The notes beneath the pieces were generated by a model. It was not told where the DNA came from. It searched no databases and saw nothing but the letters and a program-made list of their open reading frames with translations. Shown piece by piece: positions 6,562-14,355 of a stretch of DNA of 24,977 nucleotides. The position numbers and the translations under genes are program-made. The stretch lies in assembly GCA_015489565.1 (NCBI GenBank), contig WFZM01000040.1, positions 1 through 24,977 on the forward strand, given 5' to 3'. The stretch's first letter is position 1. Each line of letters starts with the position of its first letter. This stretch comes from Patescibacteria group bacterium. Lineage in GTDB: Bacteria > Patescibacteriota > Minisyncoccia > Phycocordibacterales > UBA2100.

Positions 6562-8130
6562 CTATTTTACTACTAAAAATCTTAACTTGTTTAAAAAGTA
6601 TGAATCAACTGCAAACGATTGTTTATAAGAGTGATAGGCCGCTTTTGGTCTTTTGATAATAATTGACGAATTACCCAAGGCCCAAGGCATAGCAGAGGAG
6701 TTTTTTAGAAAGTCTGCCACGGTATTTGATCTTATCAAAGTCTCGTTAAAGCTTGAGCCAAAGCGGTTATACATATCACTCCAAGATACCTGCCCCGGTC
6801 TTGATGAGCTTATAAACACAGGTTTAGGAGTATCGTCTTTTAATTTTTCAATTACTTTTCTTATAAAGCTTCCCGAGTAGCAAGCGGAGACTATAATTAC
6901 AAGCTGATTTTCTGAAGGCTTGATTTTCTCACTTCGTTCATTTATGGCTTTTGCTATTTCATCTACGCTTATGCTTACCGTGCTTGCATTTGTTTTTACG
7001 CCACTTTCTTCAAGTTGTCCATCCTTTAAAAATACAGCCCCTGGAAGTGCCCCATGTCCGTCAAAAAACCATGTTAAAGAAGGTATTTTTTTTAATAGCT
7101 CAAGAGCTTGCTTTTTTTGTTTGTCGGCACTTGCGCTATCCAGCACCCAAAGATTTGAGACGGAACGAATTCTCTCTTGCACGGCGCTGTTACCAAAGCG
7201 CTTACGACCGTCAGGCCAGAGCTCAGAGTTTGAAATTAGCACGGTATTTTCTTGCCATATTTTTTCATGTTTTATCGCTTCTAAAGCATGAAGATAGTTT
7301 CTCAGCGCAAAATTAACAACCTTCTTTTTGTCTTTAAACTGATAGTTTCGGTTAATACGTTCCGCTTCTTGGGCCAGGAGCCATATTGCTTGCGCCACAA
7401 GGGCAGGGTCGTATCCAAATTTTGCATGTAATCTATTGGCAGCTTTTAGTTTTTCTGTATAGCTTTGTGCGTCCTTTACTTGATTTGCAAGAAGAGCATG
7501 CTTGTGCCCCAGTATTGTCATGGTGCCACTTAAATATGACACGTTTACTTTCTTTGCTCCCCAAAAACTCATAATAGCGTCAATTTCGTCTTGCTTTACG
7601 TAAGGGATATAATCTGCGGCCTCGGGGGAAGCCTCAACTATTCGCTCTAAAACTCCGCCGGGATTGTTAAGAAGTAATACGCTGAAAACGTCAAAAGGCT
7701 CTCCTTTTAAGGCTTTTAGAAATAAATTTAAGCTAAACTCTTCTCCCAGATAATCTCTTACATCTTCCTCCGTGAGAAGTTTCAGAATTGAACTCAGTTT
7801 TGATTCCCTGCTTCCTTTAAACTTATCAACTATATCTTCCAGACGGTCTTTTACAAGTCTTTGGCTGATACCTTCTTTTTGATATTCGCGAAAGTGTCTT
7901 AAAAAATACTCCGGGTCATTGTTGTAACGCCAGATATTTTGCATGTGAATAAGAATTGACGCCGTAGTGGGGTCGCTAAATTTCATAGTATCAAGGCGGC
8001 TCTCCAGTAGTCTAGCCTTTAAAAAATCCCCTTTTGCGTCTCTTGTGACTTGCTCTGAGGCGCTATCAGTATTTGCTACAAGTCCGAGCAAAAGTCCGAA
8101 AACAGCACGTTTTATTTTAGGAAATTCCAT
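6562..8130 (-). CDS. Secreted caspase-fold (clan CD, C13/gingipain-like) cysteine protease
   Basis: The N-terminus (KIKRAVFGLLLGLVANTDSAS) is a signal peptide with likely cleavage after residue 25, so the protein is exported. Residues about 295-500 look like a caspase-fold catalytic domain. A first strand, NTVLISN (295-301), is followed by SNLWVLDSASAD, then a strand ending in the histidine motif FFDGHG (355-360, H359). After a helix comes a hydrophobic strand ending in the cysteine motif VSACYSGSF (414-422, C417), then VFISSSRPGQ (438-447), where specificity loops start in this clan. His-Gly and Ala-Cys-x-Ser-Gly-Ser are the dyad motifs of legumain/gingipain/caspase relatives. Residues 30-290 are helical and unrecognised, perhaps a prodomain or partner-binding region. 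The gene overlaps the end of pilB by 14 nt and precedes tsaE, so it is co-expressed with the secretion ATPase. Substrate unknown. Confidence 0.7.
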   Translation of the reverse strand: MEFPKIKRAVFGLLLGLVANTDSASEQVTRDAKGDFLKARLLESRLDTMKFSDPTTASILIHMQNIWRYNNDPEYFLRHFREYQKEGISQRLVKDRLEDIVDKFKGSRESKLSSILKLLTEEDVRDYLGEEFSLNLFLKALKGEPFDVFSVLLLNNPGGVLERIVEASPEAADYIPYVKQDEIDAIMSFWGAKKVNVSYLSGTMTILGHKHALLANQVKDAQSYTEKLKAANRLHAKFGYDPALVAQAIWLLAQEAERINRNYQFKDKKKVVNFALRNYLHALEAIKHEKIWQENTVLISNSELWPDGRKRFGNSAVQERIRSVSNLWVLDSASADKQKKQALELLKKIPSLTWFFDGHGALPGAVFLKDGQLEESGVKTNASTVSISVDEIAKAINERSEKIKPSENQLVIIVSACYSGSFIRKVIEKLKDDTPKPVFISSSRPGQVSWSDMYNRFGSSFNETLIRSNTVADFLKNSSAMPWALGNSSIIIKRPKAAYHSYKQSFAVDSYFLNKLRFLVVK

Positions 8131-9931
8131 AATTTGCTGATGAATTTTCTCCGTAACTTATTGGCTTTTTGTATCCAGAGCCATTACTTGACTCTTTTAT
8201 ATCAGAATTTTCATTTTTAGCAAGCTCTTGTCTAGGGCCACTGTTTGCTATCGCAAGAATTTCTTCTTCGTTTATATCAACCACGCGTTTCAACTCGTCA
8301 AATGAAGTTATTCCAGCAAGAACCTTTACAAGTCCGTCCTCGTACATACGGCGTATCCTCTGGTGGCGGGCAGCTTTCCAAATTTCTATTTCGCTTGGGT
8401 TTTTGCGCACAACAGCCTCTACTTTAGGGTCCATCTGTATCGCCTCAACTATTGCAACGCGGCCTTTGTATCCGGTGTAATTACATTTTTCACAGCCTAC
8501 CGCTTCAAAGATTTGATTTGGTATTTCGCCCAACTCTTCTCTTCGCGGCATAAAATTAAGAATAAGATCAATCAAGCGCTTTTCATCCCCTAAAATGGCC
8601 ACCGGTCTTTTGCAGTGATTGCAGAGCTTGCGTGCTAGACGTTGCGCCATGGTAATGTTTAGCGATGCAGACAGAGTCTCGGGGCGCACGCCAAGGTCTA
8701 TGAGTCGGGGGAAGGTACCGGCAGCGTTATTGGTATGCAAAGTAGAGAAGACCAAGTGTCCGGTAAGCGCTGCATGAACAGCAACCTCTGCCACCTCCGG
8801 ATCCCTAATCTCACCTACCATTATAATATCCGGGTCTTGGCGTAAGATAGCGCGCAGGCCTTGCGCAAAACTGTAGTTTTTACTTATTTGTGTTTGTACC
8901 ACACCTTCCAGATGATATTCAACAGGGTTCTCAAGAGTGATAATTTTAATTTCCGGTTTAAATATGTATTTTAAGAAGGCGTAAAGTGTCGTCGTTTTAC
9001 CGGAACCTGTAGGACCTGTGTTAAGAATCATTCCGTTAGGTTTTGCTATCTCATGCTTGAATATATTTAAAGTAAAGTCATCAAAACCCAAGTCATTTAA
9101 AGACAGGCCGATAGTTTCAGGGTCCAAAAGACGCATAACAACCGTCTCTCCGTAAGCTCCCGGGATAATAGATGAACGAATCTCTATCTCTCGATTACCC
9201 ACATTTACCGAAAATCTCCCGTCTTGCGCCTCGTTTCTTATATTAAGTTTCATACCGGACAGAAGTTTTATGCGCGAGAGAAGAAGTTTGTAGGTAGCTT
9301 CATTTATCTCAATAATATTAGTCAAAACACCGTCTATACGAAAACGAATGCGAATAAACTCTTCCTCCGGCTCCAAGTGTACATCTGAGACCCCAAGCGC
9401 AAGACCTCCACCTAAAATAGCCTCAAGCAGTCGAGATACTTTGTGCGTGCCTTTGCCGGATATTATTTCTTCAAAGTGTGCTATAAGGTCGGGCAGGGTC
9501 TTTATGTTATTTTGTATATTTTGGATTTCCTCTACAGCGATGTTAAGCATGCCGGCCTCTGAAGCGCTGGCGTGCGAAATGTCTTTGTAATGAGACCATG
9601 CATGCTTTAAGGAGTTGGTGGATACCATAAAAACCCTGCTTTCATAGCCGAGTCTTTTGAGTTGTTCTATTTGTTCTTTTACTTCAGGTCGGGCCGGAGA
9701 GCGTACCGCCAAAAAAACTTTTTTACCGGTCTTTCTAAATGCCGCTATATAGGCTTTTTTGGCAACATCTTCAGGTATCAAGCGTAGAGCATCAGTGTCT
9801 ATAGATACTCGGGTCAGGTCAACATATTCCACGCCATACTTTCGTGATAGAATTTGCGCCAGCTGCTCTTCCTCCTGCTCGTGCAACTCTGCCAGCTTTT
9901 TTTCTCTTTCCGAATCATCGAACTGAATCAT
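8117..9931 (-). CDS. pilB: Type IV pilus / type II secretion assembly ATPase (PilB/GspE family)
   Basis: This is a hexameric cytoplasmic ATPase that powers pilin or pseudopilin assembly. The 604-residue protein has an N-terminal GspE domain (about 20-120), then LGVSDVHLEP (179-188), RFRIDG (196-201), Walker A GPTGSGKTT (306-314), an Asp box around ITLENPVEY (331-339), Walker B DPDIIMVGEIRD (366-377), His box TGHLVFSTLHT (390-400) and the zinc site CNHC (437-440) with CEKC (480-483). The tail (565-604) is polar and unique. No PilC, PilM-Q, pilin or prepilin peptidase gene is in the window. PrgI lies 26 nt upstream, which is unusual company. Its own extended -10 (9938-9946) predicts a leaderless mRNA that includes the protease gene and tsaE. 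Confidence 0.93.
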   Translation of the reverse strand: MIQFDDSEREKKLAELHEQEEEQLAQILSRKYGVEYVDLTRVSIDTDALRLIPEDVAKKAYIAAFRKTGKKVFLAVRSPARPEVKEQIEQLKRLGYESRVFMVSTNSLKHAWSHYKDISHASASEAGMLNIAVEEIQNIQNNIKTLPDLIAHFEEIISGKGTHKVSRLLEAILGGGLALGVSDVHLEPEEEFIRIRFRIDGVLTNIIEINEATYKLLLSRIKLLSGMKLNIRNEAQDGRFSVNVGNREIEIRSSIIPGAYGETVVMRLLDPETIGLSLNDLGFDDFTLNIFKHEIAKPNGMILNTGPTGSGKTTTLYAFLKYIFKPEIKIITLENPVEYHLEGVVQTQISKNYSFAQGLRAILRQDPDIIMVGEIRDPEVAEVAVHAALTGHLVFSTLHTNNAAGTFPRLIDLGVRPETLSASLNITMAQRLARKLCNHCKRPVAILGDEKRLIDLILNFMPRREELGEIPNQIFEAVGCEKCNYTGYKGRVAIVEAIQMDPKVEAVVRKNPSEIEIWKAARHQRIRRMYEDGLVKVLAGITSFDELKRVVDINEEEILAIANSGPRQELAKNENSDIKESSNGSGYKKPISYGENSSANYGIS

Positions 9932-9937
9932 GATTCA

Positions 9938-9946
9938 ATTATAGCA
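9938..9946 (-). promoter_or_regulatory. pilB promoter, extended -10 TGcTATAAT
   Basis: On the minus strand TGc-TATAAT (hexamer 9943-9938) ends 6 nt before the ATG at 9931, inside the 26-nt gap after prgI. Confidence 0.6.
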
Positions 9947-9957
9947 TAAGTCTGAAG

Positions 9958-10440
9958 CTAAATTTCCAGTTTGTTAAACTCATCTTCATTTAAAGATTGT
10001 CTTCTTTCCAATTGTTCCTTAAGGCGGCTTTGGGCAACATGCTCGTTAATATCCAAGCCCCATGCCAAATCTTCAAGCTTGTCTTTTGAAAGCTTGGGTA
10101 TTACAACTTGCGCATTGGCCTGGGAAGGGAGGCTTAGCTCTGCAGAAGGGTCTATCTTTTTGTCTCTTTTTTTCCAGATGTAGAGCTTTTTGTGCACAAA
10201 GTACCAAAATGCCGCCTCAACAAAGTAAATAAGGGGTTTTTTATGAATTTCGACAAAAGCAAATGCCGCCCCCAGGCCGCCGGCCGCTATAGCCAAGGGC
10301 CAGTTTAGAGGGTAAGGCAGAAATCTTATCATTACAAAAGCAAGCCCGGCTCCACCTATCAAGTAGACAAACTGCTTGAAGGTAAAAGGCCCGAAAATCT
10401 TGTCCTCCACATCTATAAATTGTGGAACTTGAAACTGCAT
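9958..10440 (-). CDS. PrgI-family membrane protein (T4SS-associated)
   Basis: The N-terminal signature QFQVPQFIDVEDKIFGPFTFKQF (2-24), followed by two close transmembrane helices (about 22-42 and 46-66), is the PrgI family. This small inner-membrane component is found with TraC/VirB4 in Gram-positive conjugation systems and is very common in Patescibacteria. After the helices comes a FVEAAFWYFVHKKLYIWKKR segment (73-92) and a hydrophilic, mostly helical cytoplasmic tail. At 160 residues it has ordinary length. In conjugation systems PrgI normally precedes the VirB4 gene; here a PilB-type ATPase follows instead, and the VirB4-N-like protein sits 6 kb away. The start is supported by TAAAAT 6 nt upstream. 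Confidence 0.88.
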   Translation of the reverse strand: MQFQVPQFIDVEDKIFGPFTFKQFVYLIGGAGLAFVMIRFLPYPLNWPLAIAAGGLGAAFAFVEIHKKPLIYFVEAAFWYFVHKKLYIWKKRDKKIDPSAELSLPSQANAQVVIPKLSKDKLEDLAWGLDINEHVAQSRLKEQLERRQSLNEDEFNKLEI

Positions 10441-10446
10441 GCTTAC

Positions 10447-10452
10447 ATTTTA
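10447..10452 (-). promoter_or_regulatory. prgI -10 element TAAAAT
   Basis: On the minus strand TAAAAT ends 6 nt before the prgI ATG (10440), at the same spacing as the other first genes. There is no TG extension. Confidence 0.4.
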
Positions 10453-10505
10453 ACTTTTTTATTTCCAAAAATAAAGCAACTTAAACCCGGCACACTTTGA
10501 CAAAC

Positions 10506-10526
10506 AATGGAGCTTAAAGCTCCATT
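10506..10526. promoter_or_regulatory. 21-bp perfect palindrome between divergent prgI and holA
   Basis: Arms AATGGAGCTT/AAGCTCCATT flank a single central base. It sits between the two divergent -10 elements, with a consensus-like TTGACA just before it (10497-10502). It could be an operator or a hairpin that insulates the two promoters; nothing else is visible in 10441-10569. Confidence 0.3.
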
Positions 10527-10569
10527 ATCTGGGCTTAGCCTTTGAGGAGTTAAGTTTTATGTGTTTTTT

Positions 10570-10578
10570 TGTTATAAT
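10570..10578 (+). promoter_or_regulatory. holA promoter, extended -10 TGtTATAAT
   Basis: The hexamer 10573-10578 ends 6 nt before ATG 10585. A start at GTG 10561 would place the promoter inside the gene, so 10585 is preferred. Confidence 0.6.
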
Positions 10579-10584
10579 GCAAGC

Positions 10585-11301
10585 ATGCTCGTAAGCTTTT
10601 TGTCTGACGATTTAAAGACAGCGCAAGAGAGTGCAAAGAAGCTCTTTGAGAGTAAAAAAAGCGCAAAAGACGGGCTTTTTTCTTTAATCTTAAACTCTGA
10701 GACATTTAAAGAGCAAGCCCTGGATGAGCTTTTGAATTCCTCTGCTCTTTTTCAGTCTGAATATTTAGTCTTTTTAAATAATATTTTGGAAGATGCAGAG
10801 GCTAAAGATATCTTTTTTGACAATATAGAAGCTTTTAAAAAGGCACCGCATTTGTTTATATTAGCCACAGGCAAGCTTGACAAAGATTCGCTCGGTAAAG
10901 TTAAAAAACACAGCTTTAAATACCAAGAGCTAAGCTCTCAAGAGGCAAACTTTACCCAAAAGGGTAATATAAATTTTAAACTTCTGGATGCCATTTTAGA
11001 TTTTGACAAAAAAAGAACCTGGTTGCTTTTCTTGCAGTCCTTGGAAGAGTCCGAAGTTGAGTTGCTCTATGGCAGTTTGGCATGGATGTTTAAAAATATA
11101 AAATTAAGCGCCACAAAAGGCGGAAAGCTAAAGCCGTTCATAAAAAGAAAATACGAAAATTTCCTAAAAAAAGCAGATGAGAAAAAGCTTGATAAAGCAT
11201 ATAAGAACTTTCTTTTTTTACCAACCGTATCGCGCAGGCGCTCAGTGAAGCTTGATTTGCTAATGGAAAAGTGGATATTAACTTTGAATATCAAGAAATA
11301 A
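10585..11301 (+). CDS. holA: DNA polymerase III delta subunit-like protein (HolA), short
   Basis: Delta opens the sliding clamp within the clamp-loader complex. This 238-residue protein is shorter than usual (about 320-340) and has no Walker motif, as expected for delta. The pattern fits: an N-terminal alpha/beta region with LVFLNNILEDAEAKDIFFD and PHLFILATGKLDKDSL (88-103), the linker INFKLLDAILDFDKKRTWLLFLQSL (129-153), then a helical collar-like domain with LLYGSLAWMFKNIKL (160-174) and a final KLDLLMEKWILTL helix. The LxxxLxWMFKxI segment corresponds to the delta C-terminal domain. The call rests on overall pattern; a divergent clamp-loader relative remains possible. The start at ATG 10585 is set by the -10 six bases upstream. 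It is divergent from prgI. Confidence 0.6.
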   Translation: MLVSFLSDDLKTAQESAKKLFESKKSAKDGLFSLILNSETFKEQALDELLNSSALFQSEYLVFLNNILEDAEAKDIFFDNIEAFKKAPHLFILATGKLDKDSLGKVKKHSFKYQELSSQEANFTQKGNINFKLLDAILDFDKKRTWLLFLQSLEESEVELLYGSLAWMFKNIKLSATKGGKLKPFIKRKYENFLKKADEKKLDKAYKNFLFLPTVSRRRSVKLDLLMEKWILTLNIKK

Positions 11302-11306
11302 TAAGA

Positions 11307-11312
11307 TATAAT
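11307..11312 (+). promoter_or_regulatory. -10 TATAAT at the head of the secreted-protein cluster
   Basis: A perfect TATAAT overlaps the gap after the holA stop and ends 6 nt before ATG 11319. It predicts a leaderless start of the first surface-protein unit (11319-14274). Confidence 0.55.
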
Positions 11313-11318
11313 AAGAGC

Positions 11319-12080
11319 ATGAAAAAGACATTTTTCACTTTCTTTCTTATGAGCTCCTTTTTTCTTACAGCTCTTTTTTTGCCTCCTAGCGTATCTGAGG
11401 CTAAAAAGCTTTCGGTAGACAGCCAAGTTGCCGGACTTTGGCAATCCATTTTAAATTTTTTCGGACTGGGCGATGAGCCAGGCGACAAGCAAAGCACCGG
11501 TTCTTACGGGTCAGAACCGCTAAAGGCTGACGAGCTCTTGCAAAAACCTTCAGAGTCGAGTGTTGCTTATTCAAGCTCGGAAACCACCAGTTATTTGTCT
11601 TCCGGGAGTTTAGCTGGATCTGAGAATATTTTGTGTTTGCCGTCTGTAAAATATAAAAATGAGCCGGCGATAATAGCCTATAAGTGCCCGAACGCAGGAG
11701 AATTGACATCTTCTTCTTTTGGAGCCACCGAGGCTTCCGGAGTTTTAATAAGAAACTCTCTGAAAACAGAAGAGTATATAGACTGTAAAGCAGGAAGCTC
11801 CGGCGAGACCCAGCGCTTTACTTGTTCTGTATCAGAGATAGATCCGAAAATTTTAGAGTTCACAATAAGCCCCGCAAAGCCCGCTCCGGGTCAGAAAGTT
11901 TATCTTAAAGTTTCAACTAAAGACATGAAAAGCTGCTTTGTATCAAATCGCGACTCTTCTGTAAGTCAAAAAGGCTTGAATTTTGAATTTAATTTTATAA
12001 ACAATTATAAGAGCGATAGCTTCCTGCTAACTTGCGTTGATGCAAGTGGTCTGGAGAGTAAGCAAATTATTAGTTTTTAA
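11319..12080 (+). CDS. Secreted protein with two C-terminal Ig-like modules
   Basis: The 253-residue product begins with a classic signal peptide (MKKTFFTFFLMSSFFLTALFLPPSVSEA, about 28 residues). An upstream in-frame GTG (11271) would hide the signal and place the promoter inside the gene, so ATG 11319 is chosen. A short amphipathic helix (GLWQSILNFFGLG) and a Ser-rich linker lead to a pair of beta-sandwich-like modules (104-253). They carry ILCLP, IIAYKCP, DPKILEFTISPAKPAPGQ, STKDMKSC and LLTCVDASG. The same pair, with the cysteines in the same places, ends the transglycosylase gene (14356-15813) and forms part of the 774-residue protein (17290-19614). The protein has no enzymatic motif and is probably an adhesive or scaffold subunit. 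The stop overlaps the next start (TAATG). Confidence 0.65.
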   Translation: MKKTFFTFFLMSSFFLTALFLPPSVSEAKKLSVDSQVAGLWQSILNFFGLGDEPGDKQSTGSYGSEPLKADELLQKPSESSVAYSSSETTSYLSSGSLAGSENILCLPSVKYKNEPAIIAYKCPNAGELTSSSFGATEASGVLIRNSLKTEEYIDCKAGSSGETQRFTCSVSEIDPKILEFTISPAKPAPGQKVYLKVSTKDMKSCFVSNRDSSVSQKGLNFEFNFINNYKSDSFLLTCVDASGLESKQIISF

Positions 12081-13186
12081 TGCTTATGAATATAGATAGA
12101 AAATACATAAAAGCCAGTATAGCCTTAGTTGCCTTTGTAATCCTCTCAAGCGCCCTGTCTTTATCTTTTAAAGATAAATCCTCACTTGCAGGGCCGAGCG
12201 CAAGCTCCCAGCTGGCAAATACCGGCAATGCCAGCACCCAAAGAGGTGGAGATGAAATAGACTATCAAAAAGCCTCTAAAGCTACAGGCTTACCGGTAGA
12301 ATCCATCCAGAAGTTTGTAAGTCAGGCAAAAAGTGGGGCAGCCGGCTGCTTGTCTAACTTTGGGCAGGTGACCGTAAATCATGCTTTGTGTACCCCGCCG
12401 GGTCCAGGTGAGTGGACTGGTCAACCAGATAAGCCAGGTACGAATTTGCGACCATGTCCTGTCTCTGGCGCTCAGGGAGGTTCCATAACCTCTTTATGTT
12501 TTAATGGCTGCTGTCGCGCGATTTCCGTTTCCGGACTAAGAAGCGGTCTTGGCTCCTCAAGCGGCCTTGGTGGTCTTAGCGGAATATTAGGGCAAACTCT
12601 TGGGCAAATGCTGGGAAAGCTAATGCAAGGAGGGGGTTCTGATTCCGGCTCATACTCCGGCAGAAGCTGGGTAGCTGACGGAGATAGTATTGACTATCCG
12701 TCTGTTACAAACGATGCTGATTTAAATAGCAACTTTGACTACCTGGCAAGCGACCCGGGAACCCTTTTCAATACAGACAGTGGCTCGGTACTGGACAATA
12801 ACAATACTCTGGGTACTGCAAGCAAAAATAAGAACATGGAGGAAGATTTGCTCGAGACAGTTCTTTTAAAGCCTGAAGAGAAAAGAGAAGAGCAAGAAGC
12901 GGGGCAAGTGGCTGCAGATACAAGAGTCGCGATAAATCTTGACGAAAGGCCAAATGTTGAGACGGAGATAGACGAGATAAACAAAAGCCAGATATATAAC
13001 TACGAATTCCAGAATTTGGAAAAAGCTAAAAATAACGACCCGCGCATTGCAGCCCTTAGAGATCCTGACAAGTCATCTGTAAGCGCAAGAATTTACAGAG
13101 ATTCAAACGACATAATATTGCCCGAATACGAAAAGGAAGAAAAATCATGGTGGCAAAGATTTTTGGATTGGTTATTAGCTAAATAA
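12080..13186 (+). CDS. Secreted or anchored Cys/Gly-rich protein, paralogue of the next gene
   Basis: No known family recognised; 368 residues. An N-terminal hydrophobic segment (about 10-28, KASIALVAFVILSSALSL) is a signal peptide or anchor. A cysteine module follows (C90, C104, C126, C140, C144, C145) containing C-x13-C-x3-CC with a QGG motif before the third-last cysteine and NGCC at the end. A Gly/Ser-rich stretch LGQMLGKLMQGGGSDSGSYSG (174-194) is followed by an acidic, disordered region, and the C-terminus is Trp-rich and amphipathic (WWQRFLDWLLAK). The next gene has the same order of parts, so the two arose by duplication. The start shares TAATG with the previous stop; an internal ATG at 12086 is an alternative. 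Even cysteine numbers suggest disulfides outside the cell. Confidence 0.6.
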   Translation: MLMNIDRKYIKASIALVAFVILSSALSLSFKDKSSLAGPSASSQLANTGNASTQRGGDEIDYQKASKATGLPVESIQKFVSQAKSGAAGCLSNFGQVTVNHALCTPPGPGEWTGQPDKPGTNLRPCPVSGAQGGSITSLCFNGCCRAISVSGLRSGLGSSSGLGGLSGILGQTLGQMLGKLMQGGGSDSGSYSGRSWVADGDSIDYPSVTNDADLNSNFDYLASDPGTLFNTDSGSVLDNNNTLGTASKNKNMEEDLLETVLLKPEEKREEQEAGQVAADTRVAINLDERPNVETEIDEINKSQIYNYEFQNLEKAKNNDPRIAALRDPDKSSVSARIYRDSNDIILPEYEKEEKSWWQRFLDWLLAK

Positions 13187-14274
13187 TGCATATGTTTAAA
13201 ATTTCATCTTCAAGTTTCTTGCTCTTGCTTTTGCTGCCGCTGACGGTCTTTGCGCAAACTAACTTTAACTCAGTGTCCAAGTCAAAAGCAGAATCATTTA
13301 ATAGTGGGTATATTGATACACTCAAATCTTTCGGACTAAAGCAAGACACAATAAACGAATTGTCAAAAGTCCAAGATATAAAAACCAGACAAAATATAAT
13401 AAATGCCGGCAAAGGGCAGTGCCCGTCAACCTTCTCTGTTAAGGGTACGGATGTTAAAGTTGAGCATGCAAAGCAGTGCGGTAAAACAAAAGAAGAAAAG
13501 AAGAAGAAAAACGGAGCAAGCTGTACCGCAAGTGGTATTCAAGGGGGGCAAGTAAAAGCAATGTGTATAAATGGTTGCTGCGTAGGTATTGGATCAAGTG
13601 CAAACAGTTCCCAGACTAACAATTTTAGCGGGCAGGGTTCTGTGCCAAACTCAAGTCAAGGACTTGGCGGAGCTGGCCTAGGCGGGCAAAACCAAGGCCT
13701 TTTTGGTCAAATTTTTGGAAAACTCTTTCAAAATATGATGGGTGGAGGAGGAGACTCATCCTACAGTCCTCAAAGCTACGATTATGATGGCCTTTTTGAT
13801 AACGGTTATGACTTAAACTACAACAGTGATTTGCCAGATTTTGACAGAAGCTTTGATATATACTCCGACGATGAGACTATAATAGACAATACCAACGAGA
13901 CAGAAAGCACAAACTCGGGCCCGGCAAGTGCAGAGCAAAAAAACGAAGATTATATAAGAACCGTAATAAGCAGAAACGGCAACAAGATAGAAGTTAAAGT
14001 AGATACACAAGACTTAAGTCGCCCGGTCTACGGTGGGCAGACAAGTGGAATATATGACAATTTAGCCCCGGAAAATAAACCATCCAAGCAAGAGAAAGAA
14101 GAGCAAATACGAAATCAAATAATGGAAAATGAAATAAAAGCTTATAAAAATCCCGAAAGTAAAGTTCAAGAGCCGGCGAGCACAGGATTTAAAGGAGAAA
14201 AGTTGGTGCCCGTAAGAGAGCCGGGGCTTCTTGAGCGCTTGTCTGCGTGGTTGATGCAATTACTTGGTTTTTAG
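13186..14274 (+). CDS. Secreted Cys/Gly-rich protein, paralogue of the preceding gene
   Basis: No known family recognised; 362 residues. The signal peptide is FKISSSSFLLLLLLPLTVFAQ (cleavage near residue 23). The cysteine module (C79, C98, C113, C127, C131, C132) has the same C-x13-C-x3-CC spacing, the IQGG motif and the INGCC end as its neighbour. A GQIFGKLFQNMMGGGGDSSYS stretch (174-194) matches the neighbour's Gly-rich segment. Then come an Asp/Tyr-rich region, a Lys/Glu-rich linker and an amphipathic C-terminus (LLERLSAWLMQLLGF). The start overlaps the previous stop (TAATG), with ATG 13192 an alternative. It is the last gene of the unit; a strong terminator follows at once. Confidence 0.6.
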   Translation: MHMFKISSSSFLLLLLLPLTVFAQTNFNSVSKSKAESFNSGYIDTLKSFGLKQDTINELSKVQDIKTRQNIINAGKGQCPSTFSVKGTDVKVEHAKQCGKTKEEKKKKNGASCTASGIQGGQVKAMCINGCCVGIGSSANSSQTNNFSGQGSVPNSSQGLGGAGLGGQNQGLFGQIFGKLFQNMMGGGGDSSYSPQSYDYDGLFDNGYDLNYNSDLPDFDRSFDIYSDDETIIDNTNETESTNSGPASAEQKNEDYIRTVISRNGNKIEVKVDTQDLSRPVYGGQTSGIYDNLAPENKPSKQEKEEQIRNQIMENEIKAYKNPESKVQEPASTGFKGEKLVPVREPGLLERLSAWLMQLLGF

Positions 14275-14287
14275 TCTTTGCTAATTT

Positions 14288-14317
14288 AAAGCCGCGGCAC
14301 TTGCTCCGCGGCTTTTT
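14288..14317 (+). terminator. Rho-independent terminator closing the 11319-14274 unit
   Basis: A 10-bp stem (14288-14297 with 14306-14315, GC core GCCGCGG) with an 8-nt loop is followed by TTTTT. Confidence 0.85.
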
Positions 14318-14336
14318 AAAATGAAGCAACTGAATA

Positions 14337-14345
14337 TGCTATAAT
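14337..14345 (+). promoter_or_regulatory. Promoter of the transglycosylase unit, extended -10 TGcTATAAT
   Basis: The hexamer 14340-14345 is followed by three in-frame ATGs (14344, 14350, 14356). The first lies inside the hexamer. A transcription start near 14352 makes 14356 the usable one, with a leader of about 4 nt. Confidence 0.55.
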
Positions 14346-14355
14346 GAACATGTAT

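Noticed and set aside
11271..11318. GTG start giving a longer first surface protein
   Set aside because: It would hide the signal peptide and include the TATAAT promoter; it also overlaps the end of the HolA-like gene.
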